Source of the DNA: Alphaproteobacteria bacterium
GTDB taxonomy: Bacteria; Pseudomonadota; Alphaproteobacteria; CAAGCB01; CAG-977
Reading direction: 5' to 3'
Assembly: GCA_900768845.1 (NCBI GenBank)
Contig: CAAGEK010000011.1
Location: forward strand, 1 to 64,000
DNA: 64,000 bases
The notes under the pieces are model-generated. The model saw only the letters and a list, made by a program, of their open reading frames with translations, did no database searches and was not told the DNA's origin. A program made the translations under genes and the position numbers. Positions 35,587 through 43,195 of this stretch are shown here, one piece after another; the stretch's first letter is position 1; every line of letters starts with the position of its first letter.

Positions 35587-36897
35587 GTGAAAAAATTCCG
35601 GATGTTCAGAAATGTCAGAATCGGTTTGGCCGTCATTGTTGCGGGAATATGCGCGGCGGCATGGTCGGGATTTTTTCCCGAAACGGGTCGGCTGTTACAC
35701 GTCCAGTTCGGTCCCGCTTTTTTAAGCCTGTTCGCCTTGTTTTCGGCGGGGGCGGCGGCGACGGTCGCTTTGATCGCCCTGTTGAGCTTTGCGTTCGGGC
35801 GGTTTTATTGCTCTTTTCTTTGTCCCGCCGGCATTTGGCAGGATTTTTCCGCTTGGATTTTCCGCCGGAAGAATGCCGAAACAAGGAATTTTAAAAAAAC
35901 GCGTTATGTCATGACGGGAGTTGTCGTCGGAATGCTGGCGGGCGGATCGGCGGCGGGATTTATGTTCCTTGACCCGTATTCCAATTTCGGACGTGCGGCG
36001 TCCTCCTTTTCTCTCGGAGCAGCCGTTCCGTTGGTCGTTTTGACGGTTTTGGCGGTTTGGAAACGGCGGATGTTCTGTACGACGTTCTGTCCCGTCGGGA
36101 CGATGCTGGGATTGTGCGCCAAAAAAGGCGTTTACCGGCTGTCTTTTAACGAAAAATGTGTCAAATGCGGATTGTGCGCGAAAAGCTGTCCGGCGGGATG
36201 TATGGATCCCGCGTCGGGGAAAATCGACAACGAACGGTGCGTACGGTGTTTGAACTGTCTTGCCGTTTGTCGCCGGGACGCCGTCGTGTTCGGCCGCGAA
36301 AAAAACGCCGGAGAGACGGACGGAAACCGCCGCGCTTTTTTGACGGGGGCGGGCGTTTTCACTGCGGCGGCCACTTGCGGCTTCACTTTGGCGAAAACGG
36401 GGTTTTCCTGTTTTGCGGCGGCTGTCGAAAAGGCGATTCTCCCTCCGGGAGCGGGGGATGCCGGACGTTTTGCTTCGCGTTGCACGTCGTGTTTGCTGTG
36501 CGTCAAAAATTGTCCGGCGAAAATCATCCGTCCGGCAAAAGGGGGCTACGGGTCGGTTTCGCTTGATCTGAGCAGTGCGGAATGCCGTTATTACTGTCAT
36601 AAATGCTCCGAAGTTTGCCCGACGGGGGCGATCCGTCCGTTGAGTTTGGAGGAAAAACAGTCCTGTCAGATCGCACGGGCGCGGATTGACAAGGAAAAGT
36701 GCGTTTCGTGCGGTTTGTGTGCGCGGACGTGTCCGGCAGGGGCGATCGCCTTTTCCCCCGAACAGGCGGGAAGGACTCCTCCCGCGGTTGACGGGACGCT
36801 TTGCATCGGATGCGGAGCGTGTTCTCATGCCTGTCCCGTTGAGGCCATCGATATTTTGCCCATTGAAAAACAGTCTTTTGTAAAAACAGGGAGATAA
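35587..36897 (+). CDS. Membrane polyferredoxin, NapH-NapG-like fusion
   Basis: The protein has 436 residues. The N-terminal half is NapH-like: about four transmembrane helices, two CxxxCP motifs (CSFLCP at 75-80 and CTTFCP at 164-169), then two 4Fe-4S motifs (CVKCGLCAKSCP and CVRCLNCLAVC). At 248-249 an internal twin Arg begins RRAFLTGAGVFTAAATCG, which looks like a NapG Tat signal now inside the chain. Four further ferredoxin-type clusters follow (CTSCLLCVKNCP, CHKCSEVCP, CVSCGLCARTCP, CIGCGACSHACP). It probably moves electrons from quinol to periplasmic Fe-S proteins, possibly the Tat-exported reductase at 31298. It starts the operon with larM and larB. Confidence 0.85.
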   Translation: MKKFRMFRNVRIGLAVIVAGICAAAWSGFFPETGRLLHVQFGPAFLSLFALFSAGAAATVALIALLSFAFGRFYCSFLCPAGIWQDFSAWIFRRKNAETRNFKKTRYVMTGVVVGMLAGGSAAGFMFLDPYSNFGRAASSFSLGAAVPLVVLTVLAVWKRRMFCTTFCPVGTMLGLCAKKGVYRLSFNEKCVKCGLCAKSCPAGCMDPASGKIDNERCVRCLNCLAVCRRDAVVFGREKNAGETDGNRRAFLTGAGVFTAAATCGFTLAKTGFSCFAAAVEKAILPPGAGDAGRFASRCTSCLLCVKNCPAKIIRPAKGGYGSVSLDLSSAECRYYCHKCSEVCPTGAIRPLSLEEKQSCQIARARIDKEKCVSCGLCARTCPAGAIAFSPEQAGRTPPAVDGTLCIGCGACSHACPVEAIDILPIEKQSFVKTGR

Positions 36898-36900
36898 AAT

Positions 36901-37800
36901 ATGCATATACCTTCAGAAATGTTGAACGGAGCCGTTTGTCCCGTGTCTGCCGTACTCGCCCTTGCCGGAGTTTCGGCGGCGGCGTATGCTCTGGTTTCCG
37001 GAAAGGCGAAAGCTCCTTCCGCATCGCGTTTTGCGTTGACTTCCGCCGCCGTTTTCGGCCTTCAAATGTTGAATTATCCGGTTGCGGACGGTATTTCGGG
37101 GCACTTGATCGGGGGATTGTTCGCCTCGGCCATGTTGGGCGTGCCGGCAGGCGTTTTAAGCGTGTCTTTGGTGTTATTGATTCAAACGTTGTTGTTCGCC
37201 GACGGCGGCATTTTGATGCTGGGGGCGAACATCGTCAATATGGCTTTGCTGGGAAGCGGTTTGGCCGGTCTGATTTATCAGGTTTTGCAAAAACGGCGTG
37301 TCAAGCCTTTGTCCGGCGCGTTCGTGGCGGGGGCTTGTTCCGTTATGGCCGCGGCATTGGCTTTGTCTGCGGAATTGACGGCGTCCGGCAAAGGTTCGGC
37401 CGGCGTCGTCGGAACGTTATTGGGCGTTCACGGTGTTCTGGCTTTGGTGGAGGGCGTCGCGACTGTCGGATTGCTGGCTTCGGTTCGGGATTGGAAAGAC
37501 GCCGGTTCGCTGTCCGTCCGCACGTTGTACGCTTTGACGGGAATGATTGCCGTATCGCTGGCGGTTGCGCCGTTCGCATCGGCTTTTCCGGATGCGTTTG
37601 AATGGACGATGGAACGTTTCAGCCTGTTGCCCGACGCTCCCGATTTCGTCCGCGCTCCGTTTTCCGGTTATGCTCTGAGCGGCGTCGCCAACGAAGCCCT
37701 TTCTGCGTCCGTCGCCGGCATGATCGGCGTTGCGGCGTCGGCTCTGCTGGCTTTCGCTCTGATGCGCCCGTTGGAAAAACGCTCTGTTGCGGAGGCATGA
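36901..37800 (+). CDS. larM: CbiM/LarM-type nickel (or cobalt) ECF transporter substrate-binding subunit
   Basis: The protein has 299 residues with about eight membrane segments. The N-terminus MHIPSEMLNG carries the Met-His metal ligand pattern of CbiM/NikM proteins, and MLGANIVNMALLGSG is a family segment. It should bring Ni2+ across the inner membrane. Position next to larB points to supply of nickel for the pincer cofactor, hence LarM rather than CbiM, but this is inference. No ECF ATPase (CbiO/LarO) or LarQ gene is adjacent; it either works alone or uses a distant module. Confidence 0.8.
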   Translation: MHIPSEMLNGAVCPVSAVLALAGVSAAAYALVSGKAKAPSASRFALTSAAVFGLQMLNYPVADGISGHLIGGLFASAMLGVPAGVLSVSLVLLIQTLLFADGGILMLGANIVNMALLGSGLAGLIYQVLQKRRVKPLSGAFVAGACSVMAAALALSAELTASGKGSAGVVGTLLGVHGVLALVEGVATVGLLASVRDWKDAGSLSVRTLYALTGMIAVSLAVAPFASAFPDAFEWTMERFSLLPDAPDFVRAPFSGYALSGVANEALSASVAGMIGVAASALLAFALMRPLEKRSVAEA

Positions 37801-38465
37801 TGGAAACGTTCGCGGACATCGGTTTTGCAAAGTTGGATTTGTCCCGAACCGGCAGGACGGGAACGGGGGAGGTTGTCTTTTGCGCGGGAAAAACGGCGGA
37901 GCAGCTGGCGAAGATTTACAGAACCTTTGACGAGCGAAAGGCTCCTGTTTTAGGAACGCGTTGTTCCGCGGAACAGGCGGAGTTCGTAAAATCGTCGGGT
38001 CTCCCCGTTGAATTTGACGCGACCGCCCGAACGTTGGTTTTACAACGCGAACCGCCTGTTCCCGTTTCCGGAAGGATCGCCGTTTGCACGGGCGGTACGG
38101 CGGATATTCCCGTCGCCGAGGAAGCCTTCCGGACGGCGGAGTTTTTCGGGGCGTCGGTCGATCGTTTCTTTGACGTCGGTGTTGCGGGATTGCATCGTTT
38201 GCTCTCCAAAGTCGAAGAAATCGGGAAAGCGGACGTCGTCATCGCCGTTGCGGGGATGGAAGGCGCGCTGGCAAGCGTGACGGCGGGTCTGGTTCGTTCC
38301 CCCGTGATCGCCGTGCCGACTTCCGTCGGGTACGGAGCTTCTTTCGGAGGGGTGGCGGCGTTGCTCGGAATGTTGAACAGCTGTGCGGAAGGCGTCAGCG
38401 TCGTCAACATTGACAACGGTTTCGGTGCGGCGGTTTCCGCTTTGCGAATGTTGAAAATCAAATGA
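37800..38465 (+). CDS. larB: Pyridinium-3,5-biscarboxylate mononucleotide synthase LarB
   Basis: The protein has 221 residues from the ATG at 37800, which shares its A with the larM stop. An ATG at 37797 is possible, but GGAGG is only 1 base from it. LarB carboxylates and hydrolyses nicotinic acid adenine dinucleotide to give P2CMN, the first NPN step. The C-terminal half has the PurE-like fold: CTGGTADIPVAEEA, VAGMEGALASVTAGL and PTSVGYGASFGGVAALLGML. The N-terminus is short compared with Lactobacillus LarB (about 246 residues). A terminator follows. LarA, the racemase that uses the cofactor, is not in this window. Confidence 0.93.
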   Translation: METFADIGFAKLDLSRTGRTGTGEVVFCAGKTAEQLAKIYRTFDERKAPVLGTRCSAEQAEFVKSSGLPVEFDATARTLVLQREPPVPVSGRIAVCTGGTADIPVAEEAFRTAEFFGASVDRFFDVGVAGLHRLLSKVEEIGKADVVIAVAGMEGALASVTAGLVRSPVIAVPTSVGYGASFGGVAALLGMLNSCAEGVSVVNIDNGFGAAVSALRMLKIK

Positions 38466-38478
38466 GGCCGTTTGATTG

Positions 38479-38507
38479 AAAAAAGCCTCTTTGACAGAGG
38501 CTTTTTT
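38479..38507 (+). terminator. Terminator of the Fe-S/larM/larB operon
   Basis: AAAAAAGCCTCT and AGAGGCTTTTTT form a 12-bp stem with a 5-base loop. Confidence 0.92.
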
Positions 38508-38536
38508 ACGGTTTGCGCCGGAGTTTTATCATGGAA

Positions 38537-38613
38537 CCGCTGTTTGCCGTCCTTACAAGAGGCTCATCTTGTCCCGTATCGACGTACAGGAAATAAAGGA
38601 AAGCAAACAGCGG
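38537..38613. other. Possible structured RNA or palindromic element in a 392-bp gap
   Basis: CCGCTGTTTGC (38537-38547) pairs perfectly with GCAAACAGCGG (38603-38613). Inside is a second perfect stem ACAAGA/TCTTGT around GGCTCA. The remaining gap up to 38857 is AT-rich leader of the LRR gene, and no other gene is seen. Confidence 0.45.
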
Positions 38614-38857
38614 TAACGTATTAAATGCCTTTACGGATTCTTGTATGCGTGGAATTATATAATCAACGGTTTATTATTCCGCGCTTTTGACAACTTTAAG
38701 ATTTGATATTTGAGGGTGTTTGTCAATGAAAAAACAGCTTGATTGAAAAAAGGATGAATGGCTATTTTTTCGGAAAATGTCAAAAAAATTGTCCTATTCC
38801 GAAAAAAGCGTATAATATGAAAGGTTAAAAAAGTGATGCGGTTGTCGGAGGGCGGCA

Positions 38858-40324
38858 ATGTTTGAAAAATTGATGGCGAAACGTGCGCTTTACAAAGCGG
38901 GATATTCATCGGAAGACGCCGAAAAAACGGCAGGGTTCCTGCTTTCACCGCCGGACGGCGTGTTGACGCTGGACGAGTCGTTTTTTAAAACGGCTCCGAA
39001 AGGGGTCGGAAAGATTTTGGCCAAAATCCTGCCCGATTCTTCGGCAACCGAGCTCAGGATTTCCGAAAAAGGGTGGGAGGAAAAGGATCCTTTCGCTTCG
39101 ACGGCGCGTGTTGTGCGTTCGATTGTCAATTACAAGTTGAATTTCAACACCTTCGGCGACAGATTCGCACTGGCCGACGTGATTGACGCATTGCCGAAAA
39201 CAAAAATCAAAACGCTGTCGGTTAAAAACGCCCAAATGGATGTGGATGTTTATAAGGCTTTCGCCCGCTCCCTTCCTTCGTCAAAGCTGGAAACCCTGCG
39301 TATGGAAAATACCGATATCGCCGAAAGGATGGGGTTGATTGGCATGGTGGACGGCATTTGCGCTTCGCCGATTCGCAAGCTGGAATTGCCGGATAATGAT
39401 TTGAACAGCTTTTCTCTCGGGGCTTTGGCCGTTTCTTTTGAAAAAGGCGCGAATATCGAAGAATTGGATTTGTCGTTTAACAAAATCGGCCATATCCGTT
39501 TGGGGGAAATGTGCGAACGTCTGCCCGAATCGGTAAAAACGTTGAAGTTGAACGACGTCGCTTTGGTCACTCCCCGGGAAGTCAAGTATATGGCGGAATG
39601 CCTGAACAAATCGTGCAAAGGGTTGAAACGTTTGGAAATGCGGTGTTCGGGGTTGGACGAACGCACGTTGCCCGAGCTGTTTCCCGCATTTCAAGGGGGG
39701 TATTTGCAAAGCGTCGATTTGTCCGGAAATGCGATCGGCGATAAAGCCGCACTTGCTTTGGCCGATGCTTTGAAAGCCAAGGGATGCCTTATTTCTCAAA
39801 CGCATTTGGGCGATCGGGTTTCGGAAATCAGGAATACGGTCGTCGGACGCGAACGCAATCCCGTTTCCGACGCCGCTCTTGCCGCAGTCAATGTTGCCGA
39901 AAGGGAAAATGCGGTCAAGATCCGGTCGATCCAAGGGCGCGAACAGGCCGTCGAAACGGTCAGAAATGCCGGTGAGAAGGCGGAAGATTTGGATGTTTTC
40001 ACGTTGGCCAAAGCCGGACGGACGGATGTTTTGTTTTCTTTGAACAAAGTGAAGCCCGAAGATTTGAAAAAATGCGATGCGGACGGCAAGGCGTTGATCG
40101 TTCATATTGCCGAATCGGGCAAAGTGGCGGATGCATTTAAGCCTGAATTTTGGAAAAATCCCAAAGAGATGCAAGAAACGTGGGATTTGCTGTCGCCCGA
40201 ACATAAAAAACAGATGGACGGACAGAACGGCCGGCCTTTGTTCCGGCAGGTCAAAAACAAAGTCATGGCCGAGTTTGTCAAAAACACCGTGCAAACCAGA
40301 AATTCCACCCTTTCCGGACGTTGA
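38858..40324 (+). CDS. Leucine-rich-repeat (RNI-like) protein
   Basis: The protein has 488 residues without signal peptide or membrane helix. Residues about 55-330 contain 28-residue type LRRs of the ribonuclease-inhibitor/RanGAP kind (IKTLSVKNAQMDVDVYKAFA, IRKLELPDNDLNSFSLGALA, IEELDLSFNKIGHIRLGEMC, LQSVDLSGNAIGDKAALALA). A charged helical linker follows, and the C-terminus has an ankyrin-like stretch (FTLAKAGRTDVLFSLNKVKP). Such proteins in host-associated bacteria can be effectors, but secretion is not shown. Its terminator is identical to that of the pilin gene at 61342. Confidence 0.75.
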   Translation: MFEKLMAKRALYKAGYSSEDAEKTAGFLLSPPDGVLTLDESFFKTAPKGVGKILAKILPDSSATELRISEKGWEEKDPFASTARVVRSIVNYKLNFNTFGDRFALADVIDALPKTKIKTLSVKNAQMDVDVYKAFARSLPSSKLETLRMENTDIAERMGLIGMVDGICASPIRKLELPDNDLNSFSLGALAVSFEKGANIEELDLSFNKIGHIRLGEMCERLPESVKTLKLNDVALVTPREVKYMAECLNKSCKGLKRLEMRCSGLDERTLPELFPAFQGGYLQSVDLSGNAIGDKAALALADALKAKGCLISQTHLGDRVSEIRNTVVGRERNPVSDAALAAVNVAERENAVKIRSIQGREQAVETVRNAGEKAEDLDVFTLAKAGRTDVLFSLNKVKPEDLKKCDADGKALIVHIAESGKVADAFKPEFWKNPKEMQETWDLLSPEHKKQMDGQNGRPLFRQVKNKVMAEFVKNTVQTRNSTLSGR

Positions 40325-40363
40325 GAGCGGAGTTTTTAACGGATTATAAAACCTAAAAAGTAC

Positions 40364-40391
40364 AAAAGCCTCCGGTTTCCGGAGGCTTTTT
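40364..40391 (+). terminator. Terminator after the LRR gene
   Basis: AAAAGCCTCCGG and CCGGAGGCTTTT form a 12-bp stem with loop TTT, and a T-run follows. The identical hairpin occurs at 61925. Confidence 0.92.
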
Positions 40392-41183
40392 TGTGCCCCC
40401 GAAAAAAACGCGCCAAGCACATGGTTCGGGAAAGCTTGTGTTAATGCACAAAAAACGCTTTAGATACACTTAGGCGGCGGTCGGGCAACCATATGGTTTT
40501 GCGCCGAAATATATTCTATGGATTATGGATGGATGATACTCAAAGAGCTGTGCGGCAGGAAAGGAATAACGAAGCGGAAGTGGAGATACCGCCGGAAATG
40601 GGCGTATCGGGCTTTGCAGGTTTTCTGCAAATGAAAAGCGGTTTGACGGTTTGCGAACGTCGGAACGACATATCGCAACAGAGAGTTTTAGAGCAAGAGG
40701 AGGCTATCTGCGGGAAAGGACATCCCTAAGATTGCAGAATATATCCAAAATCAGCTGAAGGAAAACGCTTTGTCAGACCTCCCGACGCCAGACCTGTCCG
40801 CCCCGTTTACGGGAAGCAAGCAACGAAATGCACCTGCCGGAGTGTTGCAGACCGTAAGCGCGTAACCGGTGGCATGAGGGTTACGCCTGTCGTGTGGAGA
40901 ATCTCCCGCCGGCGGTTCTGTATTCGGGGCGGATTAAAAAAGTTTGAAAGAAGAGGAAAGGGGCGAACTCGCTTTCTTGGTTCGTTTTTTTCATTCGTCA
41001 GGTATCACGCCCTTCGCCAGTTTTTACGCCCTTTGTCAGGTTTTGCTCTCCCTCATCAGGTTTAGCCCCTTTTGTCCGGCAATCCCGTTTCTCCCGTCGG
41101 GTTTCGCCCCCGCCTCCGTCATCCGGAAAACGCAACCGAGGGGAACGGCTTGTCATTTTGAAAAAAAGGAAACTTCTCCCGTA

Positions 41184-41416
41184 TCAACGGGTTTTCGTAA
41201 CGGTTTCGTAAAAACGAAAACTGTGCGATCCGGTCGATACCGTCGTATTTTCGGGGGGTGAAACCGTTCCCCGTGAATCCGTGACATAAAACGCTTTGTA
41301 TGAATTATCGGATTTTTGCACGCCCGTTTCGGCTTTCGTCCTTTTTTGAAAGGTGCTTTCCGCTTCGTCCAGCGTTTCCTTCGTTGAAGAATGAATGTAA
41401 TAAGTGTCCGCCGTTT
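41184..41416 (-). pseudogene. 3' fragment of the metallopeptidase gene found intact at 62745
   Basis: The minus strand encodes about 77 residues ending with GSHSFRFYETVTKTR, matching the C-terminus of the protein at 62745-63917 (GSHSFRFYETVTRNR). The homology breaks at 41416, so the start and the catalytic part are absent. Confidence 0.85.
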
Positions 41417-41417
41417 T

Positions 41418-41520
41418 CTGATCGGCTGAGGTCAGGCCGATCCGCCCCGTTTGAATGGCAAGTGACGGAATGCACTTGCATTGTATGCCGTTTAGTCGTC
41501 GCCGATACCATGATGACTGT
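41418..41520 (+). repeat. Degenerate third fragment of the repeat core
   Basis: GATCGGCTGAGGTCAGGCCG and the following TCCGCCCCGTTT align with GATCAGCTGACATCAGACCT and TCCGCCCCTTTT of copy B (62321 onward). Similarity fades after about 100 bp. The rest of the gap to 41690 shows no gene. Confidence 0.55.
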
Positions 41521-41690
41521 GTCCGTTCTGCGAAAAACCGCCCTCCAAGCGAAGGAATGGCTATTGCGTTTTTGATACGGATTTTTAATGGAAACGTTGA
41601 ACCGTCCCTTTTCTCACCGGAGGCAACGGCCGTTTTTGATTTTTTTCGGTTCTTTATACGGAGCTGTACGTCCGTAAAAAAACGGATTCA

Positions 41691-43052
41691 TTATACAATA
41701 TTTGTCATTCCGTTAAATTCTTTGTATAAATTCAAAGCATAGCCGTCTGTCGTTCCGCTGATGTAATCAACTATTTTTTGGAATTTTTTATAGTTGTTTT
41801 CTGGAGTGCTGGCGTCTTTTAAAATTTCTTCGTCTTTTTTGCGCGAACACAAAAGTGAAATGATTTTATTGTTTCTGGAGGTCGTTTTTTCATTTTTGGA
41901 ATAGCTGAAAACGGCGTTTGTAAACATATTAAGAAGGTAGGTAATGACTTGATCGCCAAGCAATTCCCTTTTCAAGACGGATTTGTGCGAAAAATTGATG
42001 TTTCCGAGTTTTTTGAATATCTTTCTAAGATTTGCTGACGCCGATTTGCCGAGCAGTTCCGATGAAAAATTTCCGTCAAGAATGTCGATAAAGTTTTCAT
42101 TAAAGCATTTTATGGCGTCATTCAGCATTTTAGTTTGAATTTTGATTCTTAACTGTTGAACGAACAGCTCTTTGTCTTCTTTGAAAGGATATTTTTTGCG
42201 TATCTCTTCCAAAATTGTTTTTTCCGGATTTCCTTCAAAAGCATCATCTATATCGCTTTCTGTTATTATTCCCAGTTTACAGCCGTCTTCTATATCGCAT
42301 ACTGAATATGCAATATCGTCGGCCGCCTCTAATAAATATGTCAGCGGGTGGCGTTGCCCTTCGGAAAGTCCCAATTCTTCAATAATTTGCCGGTAATACG
42401 TTTCTTCTGAAGCATAATAGCCGATTTTATGATTTGATTTCGTGGAAAGCGATGAAAAAGGGTACTTTATGATAACGCTGAGAAGGGCGAAGGTTAAATT
42501 GAAAGAAGTGTCATATTTCGACAGGCCGAGGCTTTTTAAAATGCGAAAACCTTGCACGTTCCCGTCAAAATGAAAGAAATCGTTTTGTTCCTGTTCCGTC
42601 AGCTGGCTGAACGCGGTTTGCGCCGGTGCAGGAAGTTTGCTTTTGAAAAACTGCCGGATGCTTTCTTCTCCGAAATGTCCGAAAGGCGGATTCCCTATGT
42701 CATGAACAAGACCCGCCGTTTCCATGATGGATGGGATGTCCCCTTTTCTCTCTGCGTCGATAAATCCGTTGTTCGCCAGATGTTTTTCAACTCCCAGACC
42801 AAGCCCTCTTGCAAAACACGCCACTTCAAGAGAATGTGTAAGCCTTGTCCTGATGAAATCGTTTTGTTCCAATGGAAAAACCTGAGCTTTGTCTTGTAGC
42901 CGGCGCACATACGAAGACAGGGCGATTCTGGAATAATCGCTTTCAAAAGCGTTCCGTCCGTCCTCTTCCGATTTGCATTCTCCGTTTTGGTAAAAGCGTT
43001 TGCCGGATAACATTTTCGTGAATTTATTTTTTATGCAGGTGTGTTTTTCCAT
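41691..43052 (-). CDS. dgt: dGTP triphosphohydrolase-like HD-domain protein
   Basis: The protein has 453 residues from the ATG at 43052 (MEKHTCIKNKF); the longer frame has no homology upstream. The HD phosphohydrolase motifs are THSLEVA (His) and GLVHDIGNPPFGHFGE (His-Asp), and the N-terminus RNAFESDYSRIALSSYVRRL is typical of dGTPases. It cleaves dGTP to deoxyguanosine and triphosphate; family members can also limit phage replication. The gene is visibly more AT-rich than its neighbours and adjoins repeat debris and broken genes, suggesting horizontal acquisition. Confidence 0.88.
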   Translation of the reverse strand: MEKHTCIKNKFTKMLSGKRFYQNGECKSEEDGRNAFESDYSRIALSSYVRRLQDKAQVFPLEQNDFIRTRLTHSLEVACFARGLGLGVEKHLANNGFIDAERKGDIPSIMETAGLVHDIGNPPFGHFGEESIRQFFKSKLPAPAQTAFSQLTEQEQNDFFHFDGNVQGFRILKSLGLSKYDTSFNLTFALLSVIIKYPFSSLSTKSNHKIGYYASEETYYRQIIEELGLSEGQRHPLTYLLEAADDIAYSVCDIEDGCKLGIITESDIDDAFEGNPEKTILEEIRKKYPFKEDKELFVQQLRIKIQTKMLNDAIKCFNENFIDILDGNFSSELLGKSASANLRKIFKKLGNINFSHKSVLKRELLGDQVITYLLNMFTNAVFSYSKNEKTTSRNNKIISLLCSRKKDEEILKDASTPENNYKKFQKIVDYISGTTDGYALNLYKEFNGMTNIV

Positions 43053-43195
43053 AGTATTTTGCAGCTTGGATTCTGTTTTCGTTTTTGAAAGCCACCGTAG
43101 ATGTAACGGAGCAAAGTGAAAAAGAAAGCGGTTCAAGAGTAAAAGCGACACCCACCGACATCTTCATCAGCGGGTGTTCAGGCTTCCGGACAGTC

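Larger units (their letters stand above)
40364..41416. repeat. Copy A of a 1.05-kb imperfect repeat
   Basis: The region matches 61925-62977 base by base with scattered substitutions and a few replaced blocks (near 40515-40535, 40675-40720 and 40865-40915). It contains the shared terminator, a foldable stretch (40402-40506), two short frames conserved between copies, a run of degenerate 19-21-bp repeats (about 40990-41115), and the 3' end of a metallopeptidase gene. Similarity stops abruptly at GTGTCCGCCGTTT. Confidence 0.9.

Noticed and set aside
36901..37800. Cobalt transporter CbiM of a cobalamin pathway.
   Set aside because: No cobalamin genes or B12 riboswitch nearby; the adjacent larB supports nickel. 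Kept as LarM with reduced confidence.
40990..41115. Short repeats of the TCAGGTTTTGC type considered as a CRISPR array.
   Set aside because: Units are 19-21 bp apart with no unique spacers of constant length, and no cas genes are present.
40364..41416. Repeat considered as an insertion sequence, group II intron or integron cassette.
   Set aside because: No transposase, reverse transcriptase or integrase is encoded, no terminal inverted repeats or target duplications are seen, and attC-like core sites are not paired as required.
41691..43151. Longer dGTPase start at 43151.
   Set aside because: The extra 33 residues are unlike the family and have no ribosome binding site; ATG at 43052 fits the conserved N-terminus.
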